Source of the DNA: Armatimonadetes bacterium UBA1398
GTDB lineage: Bacteria; Armatimonadota; Zipacnadia; UBA1398
Direction: 5' to 3'
Assembly: GCA_002305165.1 (NCBI GenBank)
Contig: DBQI01000050.1
Span: 1-30,403 of the forward strand
DNA length: 30,403 bases
Shown: piece by piece, positions 14,888 to 22,055 of the stretch
Layout of the letters: each line of letters opens with the position of its first letter
Numbering within the stretch: the first letter of the stretch is position 1
The notes under the pieces: generated by a model
Seen by the model: the letters and a program-made list of their open reading frames with translations, nothing else
The model's database searches: none
Told to the model about the DNA's origin: nothing
Position numbers and translations under genes: made by a program

Positions 14888-15964
14888 CTACATGCCAGCG
14901 ACCTCGCTCGTGATGGCGTCAAGTTCCTCGCCCTCGACGACCGCGAACTCAATAGTGCTGAGCCGTGACTCGCCGGACCCTATGAGCTCCAGCTCATCCT
15001 GGGCGCGCGCATCGGCCCTGCCTGTCGTGCGGCAGTTGGCGGGCTCGATCCCGCAGACGTAGTGCCCCTTCTCGTTCATCTTCCACTGGTTGAAGTAGGG
15101 CAGGTCCGCCTTCCGGTAGCGCAACGTCACTCCTACCCCGAGCTCATGGTTCAGCAGCCCCACGAGCGTCCTGCCTTCCGCGTCGGTCTTCAGGTCGTGC
15201 AGGAAGACCTGCTCGGGGAACTCGTCCGCCGGCGCCTCGAAGCCGGTGTGGCGATCGAGATGCGCCGCAGCGTCAGCGTCGCGGGGGAGGACGTCCCGAC
15301 TGGGCGCCACCAATAGCGAATGCTCGGAGACGATCGGCCATCCGATGTTCATGTGGTAGATGACCATGAGTGGGCTGACTTTCGGGCCTCGGTTCTCGAT
15401 GCGGTCCTCGATGAGAATCGAGTTGCCGCCCAACTTGGCCGTGAGCTTGCGGCACAGGACGAGATGCGGGCCGAAGACCGACGCTTCCTTCGCCTCGCCT
15501 GAGATGGACATGACGTACTCATCGCCCGCCCAACCCTCGGTCACCGATACCCGGGAGGCGGGGCATGTACCGATCCGCCCATGGAGGCCCAGTTCCTCTT
15601 CCCCATCGCGGTTCGGAGCCCCGGCCTGCGTCAGACCGCAGGTTGCCAGGATTCCGCCCGCGAAGGTCCGCAGCCAGCCAAGGCCCTCGGGTTCGTAGAA
15701 GGACGGATGGATGTCACCCACCGACGAACGCCAGCACAATGGGATGCCTTTGAAGCTGCCGTGCGTCAGGTCCAGGCACCGGTCAAGGGTAGCCTGGACC
15801 TCGAGCCCGGAGCCCGTGCGGATCTCCGCGGTTCGCACCCCCCGCGCCGGCCCATCGGTGAGTTCCGCCAGCCGTATGCCTCCGAACTGATCCACGTTCC
15901 CACAGCGCTCCAGGATCTGCGCTCTGGAGTAGGACTTACCGAACAGCCAAGCCAAAGGGACCAT
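14888..15964 (-). CDS. DUF4432 family aldose 1-epimerase-like protein
   Basis: A 358-aa beta-supersandwich protein of the galactose mutarotase-like superfamily, DUF4432 branch. Supporting segments are the N-terminal ERCGNVDQFGGI, then LDRCLDLTHGSFKGIPL, GLHGRIG, VIYHMNIGWP with a conserved His, and the C-terminal GHYVCGIEPANC, where the glutamate is in the position used as general base in mutarotases. The expected substrate is a sugar or sugar derivative, which cannot be specified. Length is normal for DUF4432. The ATG at 15964 is preceded by AGGATAGGGG. It is 31 bases downstream of the cytochrome c-prime-like gene, on the same strand. Confidence 0.85.
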   Translation of the reverse strand: MVPLAWLFGKSYSRAQILERCGNVDQFGGIRLAELTDGPARGVRTAEIRTGSGLEVQATLDRCLDLTHGSFKGIPLCWRSSVGDIHPSFYEPEGLGWLRTFAGGILATCGLTQAGAPNRDGEEELGLHGRIGTCPASRVSVTEGWAGDEYVMSISGEAKEASVFGPHLVLCRKLTAKLGGNSILIEDRIENRGPKVSPLMVIYHMNIGWPIVSEHSLLVAPSRDVLPRDADAAAHLDRHTGFEAPADEFPEQVFLHDLKTDAEGRTLVGLLNHELGVGVTLRYRKADLPYFNQWKMNEKGHYVCGIEPANCRTTGRADARAQDELELIGSGESRLSTIEFAVVEGEELDAITSEVAGM

Positions 15965-15995
15965 CCCCTATCCTCGAGCGGAAAACTGCCTCGTG

Positions 15996-16565
15996 CTACT
16001 CCTTGCGGAACACGTCGTGGCAGGCCTTGCAGCTTTCCTTCACCAGAGCCCCCGACTCGACCGCCTTGGCCAAGTCCCCCGCTTCCGCGGCGTCGATAAC
16101 CGCGTTGGCGTCGGCAACCATGTCGTCTGAGTAGCCCGTGAACTCGTCGAGCTCAGCCTGATCTGTTGGGGCGCCTTCGAGGCTTGGGGATATGGAAGCA
16201 ACGTCCCTGATGCAGACAGCCTCCACTATGGCTGCTTCAAGGTCGCCAGCTTCAAGGGCCGCTTGCAGCGCGCGGGAGCTCGGCCCGATCACGTCATCCA
16301 TGGCCGCCTCGAGGGAGGCCGGCACCCCGCCGGCTTCCGTGGCCGCTGCCTCCGCCTCGCTCTCCGCGGCGGGCGCCGACTCGCCCGACGGACTAACCAT
16401 GCCAGCCTGACTCTCGGGGGCCGCGGCGTCCGAGGACGGCGGCGGCGCGACTGGAGTCGGCGGGGGCATCACTTCCGCGTCATCGCTCTTGGAGCATCCG
16501 CCGGTCGAGAGGCCAATAGCGGCTACCATTACCAAAACGAGCAGGTAGAACCATGCTGTGCGCAT
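15996..16565 (-). CDS. Cytochrome c-prime (class II c-type cytochrome)-like lipoprotein
   Basis: A 189-aa predicted lipoprotein haem protein. The signal ends in STGGC (C24 lipidated). Residues 25 to about 85 form a Pro/Ala/Ser/Glu-rich flexible linker. The rest is a helical domain ending in the single haem-binding motif CKACH (C179, C182, H183) followed by DVFRKE. A C-terminal CxxCHxxFR is the hallmark of class II cytochromes c-prime, and the preceding A..aGD...A pattern fits the four-helix bundle. These proteins bind NO or CO or transfer electrons in the periplasm. The start at 16565 is supported by GGAGGG six bases upstream; the frame upstream to 16592 is not needed. Membrane anchoring with a long tether is unusual compared with the soluble periplasmic members known to me. 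Confidence 0.8.
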   Translation of the reverse strand: MRTAWFYLLVLVMVAAIGLSTGGCSKSDDAEVMPPPTPVAPPPSSDAAAPESQAGMVSPSGESAPAAESEAEAAATEAGGVPASLEAAMDDVIGPSSRALQAALEAGDLEAAIVEAVCIRDVASISPSLEGAPTDQAELDEFTGYSDDMVADANAVIDAAEAGDLAKAVESGALVKESCKACHDVFRKE

Positions 16566-16603
16566 CCAAATCCCTCCTGTGATGTCGTCCACGTCGTGTC
16601 AGC

Positions 16604-18193
16604 CTAGCCGCCGTGGGAATCCCGAAGCTCACGTTTGAGCACTATGCCCTTGAGTGACCGCGGGAGATCCTCGACGAACACGATCTCCTTCGGCACCTTG
16701 AAGTTCGCCAGTTTTTGCCGGCATAGTCTCAGGATACCGGCACGGTCGGGCTCCACTCCATCCTCGGGGATGATAAACGCTTTCACCTTCTCGCCGCGGA
16801 TGTCGTCATAGACCCCGATGACCGCAGCTTCCCGCACGTGGGGATGGGTCAGGAGGACCTCCTCGACTTCGCGCGGGTACACGTTCAGCCCCCCGACGAG
16901 CACCATGTCCTTCTTGCGGTCGACGATGCTGAAGTAGCCATCCTCATCGCAGTATCCGAGGTCGCCCGTATGGAACCAGCCTCCCTTCATCGCCTCAGCG
17001 GTGGCCTCGGGCTGATTCAAGTAACCCAACATCACGTTAGGACCTCGGACGCAGATCTCCCCCACCTCTCCAACGGGGAGCTCGTTGTCATCGTCATCAA
17101 CAATCCTCATCTCGACCCCCGGGATGGGCGGGCCGACCGTGCCCGGCTTGCGCATTCCATCGGCCGGGTTGGCGGAGCAGACGGGGCTACATTCGGTAGG
17201 GCCATCGCCCTCGATCACGATAAGATCGAACCGCTTCTCGAAGGCTTCCATCAGGGCCACCGGCATGGGAGCGCCCCCGCTCACCACCATGCGGAGACTG
17301 CGGAGAGCGCCCTCGGGCAACTCGTCCGCGGTGCGGAGGAGAGCCCCGCACATCGCCGGGACGCACGGCAGAACCGTGCACTGGTGCTTCTGGACGATCG
17401 CGGCCACCACCACGGGATTGAAGCGTTCCACCGCGACGCAGGCGGCTCCGCAGGTCAGGGGCAGCACCACACCCACCGTCGCGGCGTAGCTGTGGAACAT
17501 GGGGAGCACCGCGACAATCCTGTCGTCGGGCGAGAAGAGGATCGCCTGCCGGCACGCCTCCGCATCCCAAACCAGGTTGTGGTGGGAGAGCATGGCTCCT
17601 TTGGGGCGACCGGTGGTGCCGGCTGTGTATAGGATGGCCGCCACGCTGTTCTCATCGACCTCGGGCGGCAGGAAGTCGTCGGGCCCCTCCTCGGGCCACC
17701 TGTCGAAGGCAGCGATACCCGGCACAGGGCTCTCGCCGACGGTGACAAGCATAGGCGGGCTCGACAGCCCCTCCCTCGCCGCCTCGACCAGGTTGGCGAG
17801 TTCGCCGAAGGCAATGGCCGCCTTGACGTCCGCATCGGTGAACATGAACCGGACCTCGTCGGGCTTGAGCATCGGGTTCACCGGCACCACGCTGGCACCC
17901 GCATGCATTATCCCGAGGTATGCGATGACATAGAGGTGACTGTTCGGCCCCACGAGCGCCACATGGTTACCAGGTTCTACACCTAGTGCACTCAGCTGCC
18001 CAGCTACGCGCCCGACCTGCGTCACCAAGTCCTGATAGCACAGCGTCAAGTCGCCGTGGATGACGGCGGGCCTCTCGGGGAATCGCTGGCTTACCTCAAT
18101 AATCGCCCCTGGAACCGTCACTAAGCCGACCCCCAATCGTCCATTCGCGCTGCGAGGATGTTTGGCGTTCCGTATGGGCATACCTTCATACAT
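16604..18193 (-). CDS. Long-chain fatty acid-CoA ligase family protein (AMP-forming)
   Basis: A 529-aa ANL-superfamily enzyme expected to activate a carboxylic acid (probably a fatty acid) to acyl-adenylate and acyl-CoA. Motifs: ILYTAGTTGRPKGAML (about 187-202, ATP-binding loop), EGDGPTECSP (adenine-binding; Asp where many members have Tyr), HTGDLGYCDEDGYF, and DRKKDMVLVGGLNVYPREVE (hinge and C-terminal domain). At the C-terminal catalytic-lysine position ('GK' of LPxxxxGK) it reads LPRSLKGIVLKRELR, with Ile encoded by ATA at 16645-16643 where Lys is expected. The start is uncertain: the ATG at 18193 overlaps the upstream methyltransferase stop (ATGTATGA), and later starts at 18181 or beyond are possible. 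Operon-like with the methyltransferase. Confidence 0.85.
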   Translation of the reverse strand: MYEGMPIRNAKHPRSANGRLGVGLVTVPGAIIEVSQRFPERPAVIHGDLTLCYQDLVTQVGRVAGQLSALGVEPGNHVALVGPNSHLYVIAYLGIMHAGASVVPVNPMLKPDEVRFMFTDADVKAAIAFGELANLVEAAREGLSSPPMLVTVGESPVPGIAAFDRWPEEGPDDFLPPEVDENSVAAILYTAGTTGRPKGAMLSHHNLVWDAEACRQAILFSPDDRIVAVLPMFHSYAATVGVVLPLTCGAACVAVERFNPVVVAAIVQKHQCTVLPCVPAMCGALLRTADELPEGALRSLRMVVSGGAPMPVALMEAFEKRFDLIVIEGDGPTECSPVCSANPADGMRKPGTVGPPIPGVEMRIVDDDDNELPVGEVGEICVRGPNVMLGYLNQPEATAEAMKGGWFHTGDLGYCDEDGYFSIVDRKKDMVLVGGLNVYPREVEEVLLTHPHVREAAVIGVYDDIRGEKVKAFIIPEDGVEPDRAGILRLCRQKLANFKVPKEIVFVEDLPRSLKGIVLKRELRDSHGG

Positions 18194-18947
18194 CGGCCTT
18201 ACGGGCTGCCCGAGCGATGAGGGTCACGCCCCACGGTAGGTTCACGCGCCGCAGGAGTGTGGCCTCTACGCGCAGAGTCCAAGCGAAAAGGGCGGAGATC
18301 GGTCGAGGCAGTATCACTAGCCCGGATTGCGGCTCGCCTCCGCCGCCGATATGGAGCGCCCGGGCCGCCTTCTGCAGGACTCGGAAGAGCACAGTGGTGG
18401 GCAGGAGGAGGGTCACGCAGTGGGAGAGACGCTCGATCTCGAACCCGGCATCCTCCAGTAGGCCGATCAACTCGCGCCGAGCGTATCGCCTGCGGTGCCC
18501 CAGGGCGACATCGTGCTCGCTCCACAGCCAGGCGTAGGCCGGAACGGTGACGAGCAGCTTCCCTCCGGGCTTCAGCACACGGTAGGCCTCGCGGGCCGCC
18601 AAGCGGTCGTTCTCAACGTGCTCGAAAACCTCGAAGGAGGTAACCAGGTCGTAGGCTTCATCCGGCGCCGTCAGGCCATCGCCAGAGCACTGGATCAGAT
18701 CCTCTAGGCCGCGCTCGCGGCAGAAGGCGAGGGCTTCGGGGGCTATGTCACTGCCCGTGACGCGACCGAACTCCTGAAGCAGCATGGCGTTCCCGCCCGT
18801 CCCGCAGCCTACATCCAGGATCTGTGGGGTGGGTGGAAGGTCGGGGCGTAAGCCCTCCAGCCAGACGCGGATGACGTCGCGACGGCCGACGAACCACCAG
18901 TAGGTGGACTCCAACTCATACATTCGTCGGAGTTCACGAACATTCAT
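18186..18947 (-). CDS. Class I SAM-dependent methyltransferase
   Basis: A 253-aa Rossmann-fold methyltransferase. Motif I is ILDVGCGTGG (residues 43-52), followed by VTGSDIAPEAL (acidic residue binding the SAM ribose), DLVTSFEVFEHVEND (motif IV region) and LKPGGKLLVTVPAY (post-motif). The N-terminal YELESTYWWFVGRRDVI is common in methyltransferases of cell-surface sugar or lipid pathways. The C-terminal 70 residues are hydrophobic and basic and may contact the membrane. Substrate unknown. The stop overlaps the acyl-CoA ligase start by eight bases, and the DUF456 gene lies 37 bases upstream, so these genes are probably one transcript. GGAGG is present but about 13 bases from the ATG. Confidence 0.85.
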   Translation of the reverse strand: MNVRELRRMYELESTYWWFVGRRDVIRVWLEGLRPDLPPTPQILDVGCGTGGNAMLLQEFGRVTGSDIAPEALAFCRERGLEDLIQCSGDGLTAPDEAYDLVTSFEVFEHVENDRLAAREAYRVLKPGGKLLVTVPAYAWLWSEHDVALGHRRRYARRELIGLLEDAGFEIERLSHCVTLLLPTTVLFRVLQKAARALHIGGGGEPQSGLVILPRPISALFAWTLRVEATLLRRVNLPWGVTLIARAARKADV

Positions 18948-18984
18948 GGGACGACACGGTCCTCCCAGGCCTCGTTGCCGCTTC

Positions 18985-19575
18985 TCACGACCCAGCGGTC
19001 CCCGCCCCGCCGAGGAGGCCGGGGATAACCATCCATGCTGACACTCCGGCCATGATGGTGCAGACGATCACCTTACCCACCGTCCCAAGCGCTCTACCGA
19101 TGAACGCCCCCCAACCGGCTCGGATAGCATCATCGCGGTCGCGGCCGTGGCTCATTTCCCCTAGCACCGCGCCGGCGAAGCCTCCCAAGCAGCCTCCCAC
19201 GACTGGCCCCACGATGAAGAGCAGCAGGGCGAAGAGAGGGCTTACAGCAATGCCGAACGCGGCGAGGATGGAGGTGAGGGCCCCACCGATCAGAGCGCCG
19301 GCCAGTCCGAGCAGGACCGCGCCCATTTGCCCCCGACCGGTACCTTCGTACTTCCTCACAGCCCATGCCGACAACACCGCATCACCGACCTCCGTCAGCG
19401 TTGCGATGAGGGCGAGCACGATCAGGAACCAGACGGGCCCGATGGAGAAGCCCGAAGCGATCGACACGATGAGCACGGTGATCAGGACGAGGAAGGTTCC
19501 CGGCAGTCCGAAGGCCGTCGCCAGCAGGGCGCACAACAGCCCGAGACAGAAGAGCACCACCCAGAGAATCTGCAT
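18985..19575 (-). CDS. DUF456 family integral membrane protein
   Basis: A 196-aa very hydrophobic protein with about five membrane segments. It matches the DUF456 pattern: an N-terminal LLATAFGLPGTFLVL segment, a loop around ALIATLTEVGDAVLS, and Gly-rich helices GLAGALIGGAL and GPVVGGCLGGFAGAVLGE. Function is unknown for the family. The start at 19575 is well supported by GGAGGA five bases upstream. It sits 21 bases downstream of the kinase-like gene and 37 bases upstream of the methyltransferase, which suggests an envelope-related operon, although that is inference. Confidence 0.85.
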   Translation of the reverse strand: MQILWVVLFCLGLLCALLATAFGLPGTFLVLITVLIVSIASGFSIGPVWFLIVLALIATLTEVGDAVLSAWAVRKYEGTGRGQMGAVLLGLAGALIGGALTSILAAFGIAVSPLFALLLFIVGPVVGGCLGGFAGAVLGEMSHGRDRDDAIRAGWGAFIGRALGTVGKVIVCTIMAGVSAWMVIPGLLGGAGTAGS

Positions 19576-19596
19576 AGGCGTCCTCCATGAGCGCCG

Positions 19597-20274
19597 TCAG
19601 CGCCGGCGCACCAAGCGGTAGAGCCTCCGCCAAGCCCGAGCGATCCTCACGGGCGCCGAGGGATGGGCCAGCGCGTGGGCCTCACGCTCGGTCAGCAGCT
19701 CCGGCGCGAGGGAGCTCTTCAGCTTGGCAAGAGCGAGCCAGTCTATACGCACCATACGCTCGAACAGCCACCGACGTAACGGGCCGAAGGACCCCTCGCG
19801 GCTGAATGCCGTGGCGAGATCGGTGATCCATATCCGGTCCTCAGGGCCTCGTATAAGGTTGCCGAAGGACTTCAAGTCACCATGCACCCAGCCAGCGGCA
19901 TGCAGTTCGCTGATGGCTTCGGCCACGCCCTCGAAGAAGCGAGGGCTCACCGTCTCGGCAGCCAGGTAGTTGCAGGGTTCTCCCTCGACATACTCCATGA
20001 GATACGCGTACTTGTCTATCACAGCCACTACCCTGGGCACCGGCGCCCGGCCCTCAAGAGAGCGGAGCGCCCGGATCTCTCGCGAGACCACCCACGGACC
20101 TACCAGACGCCAGAAGAGCGACCGGCGCGCGAAGTCCTTCACAACGACGGGCCGGCCTTCATGCTCGATGACAATGAGTTCGGCGCTCTTGGGGCGATCC
20201 AGGGGCAGAGGGGCGGCAGTCTGAAGCTCCTCCAGTGCCTGTCGCGTGAGCTTGGGGGCTGCCGGTTCGCTCAT
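19597..20274 (-). CDS. Small kinase-fold protein (lipopolysaccharide/RIO-type kinase-like)
   Basis: A 225-aa minimal protein-kinase-like fold. VVVKD supplies the ATP-binding lysine (K46), SREIRAL a possible helix C glutamate (E66), ELHAAGWVHGDLKSFGNLI the catalytic loop (D133, K135, N139), and ITDLATA the metal-binding aspartate (D152) in place of DFG. The HGDLK..N signature resembles Kdo/WaaP-type LPS kinases and RIO/Bud32-like enzymes. The C-terminal part is basic. The substrate may be a lipid-linked sugar or a protein. The start is the ATG at 20274, with GGGGGAGGG seven bases upstream; the GTG at 20292 lies before that site. It is probably the first gene of the kinase-DUF456-methyltransferase-ligase unit. 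Confidence 0.8.
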   Translation of the reverse strand: MSEPAAPKLTRQALEELQTAAPLPLDRPKSAELIVIEHEGRPVVVKDFARRSLFWRLVGPWVVSREIRALRSLEGRAPVPRVVAVIDKYAYLMEYVEGEPCNYLAAETVSPRFFEGVAEAISELHAAGWVHGDLKSFGNLIRGPEDRIWITDLATAFSREGSFGPLRRWLFERMVRIDWLALAKLKSSLAPELLTEREAHALAHPSAPVRIARAWRRLYRLVRRR

Positions 20275-20380
20275 TCCTCTACCCTCCCCCACCCGACATG
20301 CAATCGGAACACCAAGCCTACCCGGGCGGCTGTACTAGCGGCTGCCGATGGCGGGGTCAAGGACGCCTGGATCGAGGGGT

Positions 20381-21370
20381 TCACAGGCCTGCACGGCCCT
20401 CGCACACCTGAGCGAGAAGCTCCCGGTAGTAACGGTAGCTCTCGAAGGGAACGTTCGACCGCACGCGTCCATCGGCGAGAGGCACGTAGCCGCCCTGTTC
20501 GAGGAGGGGCGGCACCTTCGCCAGGATCTCACGCCGGATGGCCTCTTTGCCGCCGAGCAGGACGTCGAGATCGATGCCGCCGATCAGGCGAAGGTCCGGC
20601 CCGAATGCCTCGCGCAGGGACCGGTAGTCCATCGCCTCGGTGTTGACCTCGCATGCCCAAAGGCAATCGAACCCAGCCTCCAGGATCCCTTTCACTAGGG
20701 GTCTACCGTTGGCGTAGGTTATTAGGGTGATTGTGGGCACACCGTGGCGCCGGCATGCCTGCATGATGGGCTGGTAGCTCGCCAGGCAGGTGTCCGCATA
20801 CTGGGCAGGGTCGAGCAGTGGGCCGTCGTTGCCTCCGATGGGCTCGGAGAAGCTGACCATGTCCACGTCCACGTCGCCCAGGACTCGCTCCGCGAGGGCA
20901 GCGTAGCAGTCGGCGAAGATGCTCATGATGGCGCGAGCCCGCGCGGGATCATCCTTCAGCAGGTAGATGGCGCCGGGGAAGCGCACCCACCCATGCACTC
21001 CCATGGATAGGAAGAAGCCCCTGTGCAGCGGCAGTTCCAGGACGTGCTCCCTGGCGCTCCAACGCGCTACGCAGGCATCCCAATCCTCCGGAAGTCGATG
21101 CGGGTCGTTCGGGTCGAGCCGGCGCCGCAGCTCGGACAGGGGCAGGTCGTAGGCCGGCGCATCGTCCAGAGCCGGGATAGGATCGAGATTGACGGCGATG
21201 CGCTCGCGGCGATCGGTGGGGAGAAGGCTCTGTCCGTCACCCGGGTCAGAGGGCATGCCCTCATCGCGCCACCGAGCCAGGACCTCGTCACGAAGCCCCT
21301 CCTCGAAGTAGGGCACTCTGTCGGGTTTTCCGTAGGCCATGGTCTCCCGGAACCGTTGCCTGGCTGTCAT
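20381..21370 (-). CDS. URO-D superfamily protein (second paralogue), not HemE
   Basis: A 329-aa TIM-barrel protein of the URO-D superfamily. It begins MTARQRFRETMAYGKPDRVP, the usual URO-D opening, and ends with FDCLWACEVNTEAMDY, LRLIGGIDLDVLLGG and LLEQGGYVPLADGRV, parallel to the URO-D protein at 12489. It lacks the HemE RQAGR motif. At the HxCG metal position it reads TYANGR, so both usual metal ligands appear missing. The middle is shorter than in the other paralogue. Function unknown; a decarboxylase/lyase-like or metal-independent role is possible. GGGAG lies eight bases before the ATG at 21370. The gene is divergent from the MarR efflux operon and 106 bases upstream of the kinase-like gene. 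Confidence 0.8.
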   Translation of the reverse strand: MTARQRFRETMAYGKPDRVPYFEEGLRDEVLARWRDEGMPSDPGDGQSLLPTDRRERIAVNLDPIPALDDAPAYDLPLSELRRRLDPNDPHRLPEDWDACVARWSAREHVLELPLHRGFFLSMGVHGWVRFPGAIYLLKDDPARARAIMSIFADCYAALAERVLGDVDVDMVSFSEPIGGNDGPLLDPAQYADTCLASYQPIMQACRRHGVPTITLITYANGRPLVKGILEAGFDCLWACEVNTEAMDYRSLREAFGPDLRLIGGIDLDVLLGGKEAIRREILAKVPPLLEQGGYVPLADGRVRSNVPFESYRYYRELLAQVCEGRAGL

Positions 21371-21483
21371 GCGTCACACTCCCGCTTCCTGTTGGTTCGC
21401 GCCGGCGCGCACAGGCCCTTGCGGAAACGCGGGAAGGGGGATGGAGGAATCCCCTTTGGCCCGGCCGTATGAGGAACATTGAT

Positions 21484-21527
21484 TTGGAGACTTACCATTA
21501 GTTAGCTGATAGTCTGGCAACTAACTA
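21484..21527 (+). promoter_or_regulatory. Candidate promoter and MarR-type operator of the efflux operon
   Basis: TAGTTAG (21499-21505) and CTAACTA (21521-21527) are perfect 7-base inverted arms separated by 15 bases, ending 15 bases before the MarR ATG. AT-rich arms of TAGTTAG type are characteristic of operators bound by MarR-family dimers. A weak -35 (TTGGAG, 21484-21489) and a -10-like GATAGT (21508-21513, between the arms) are placed so that a bound repressor would block the promoter. Autoregulation is the natural inference. Confidence 0.55.
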
Positions 21528-21542
21528 GATGTGGAGGACGGC

Positions 21543-22055
21543 ATGCTTCTCCCGAGGCGGGTCCCCGCCACTCCCGAGGAGATCGAGGCAGTCATGACCA
21601 GGTACCCAGGCACCGACCAGGGGCAGGTGGCTGGGTTGGCTGGCATCCTCGATTTCGCGGCCCTGTGGTTAGGGGTCCTCAGCGACTGGCTGGAATCCCG
21701 CGGCCTGAGTACGGGACGGTTCATGGCGCTCATGGTGCTCACGATCGTAGGGGAGGACGGCCTCGCTCCGTCGGAGATCGCGCGCCGCATTCGAGTCACC
21801 CGCGCCACAGTGACGGGGCTGATCGATGGGCTGGAGGCCGAGGGCTACGTTGAGCGCGCTCCCTCCCTCGAGGACCGCCGCAGGATCACTATCCACCTCA
21901 CCGTTGAGGGCCGCGCCCTCATGGAGGAGCTCCTGCCCGCGCACCTCCATCGGATCAGCCAGGTCATGAAGGGCCTGACGTCGCAGGACCTCCAGGATCT
22001 ACGGCGCCTGGCTGACCGCATGAGAGCACGCACGGAGGAGTTAGCCGATGCGTAG
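21543..22055 (+). CDS. MarR family transcriptional regulator of the efflux operon
   Basis: A 170-aa winged-helix regulator. The DNA-binding core is SEIARRIRVTRATVTGLIDG (helix-turn-helix) followed by the wing YVERAPSLEDRRRITIHLT, a standard MarR signature (DRR), with flanking dimerisation helices. It is predicted to repress the operon from the palindrome at 21499-21527 and to release DNA when it binds a small ligand, probably a pump substrate. The ATG at 21543 is chosen because GGAGGA lies about five bases upstream; the GTG at 21531 precedes that site. Its stop overlaps the TolC start by eight bases. Confidence 0.9.
   Translation: MLLPRRVPATPEEIEAVMTRYPGTDQGQVAGLAGILDFAALWLGVLSDWLESRGLSTGRFMALMVLTIVGEDGLAPSEIARRIRVTRATVTGLIDGLEAEGYVERAPSLEDRRRITIHLTVEGRALMEELLPAHLHRISQVMKGLTSQDLQDLRRLADRMRARTEELADA

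Noticed and set aside
21437..21454. GGGGAT/ATCCCC inverted repeat upstream of the second URO-D gene
   Set aside because: Six-base arms with a GGAGGA loop are short and easily expected by chance in G/C-rich DNA; no promoter aligns with it.
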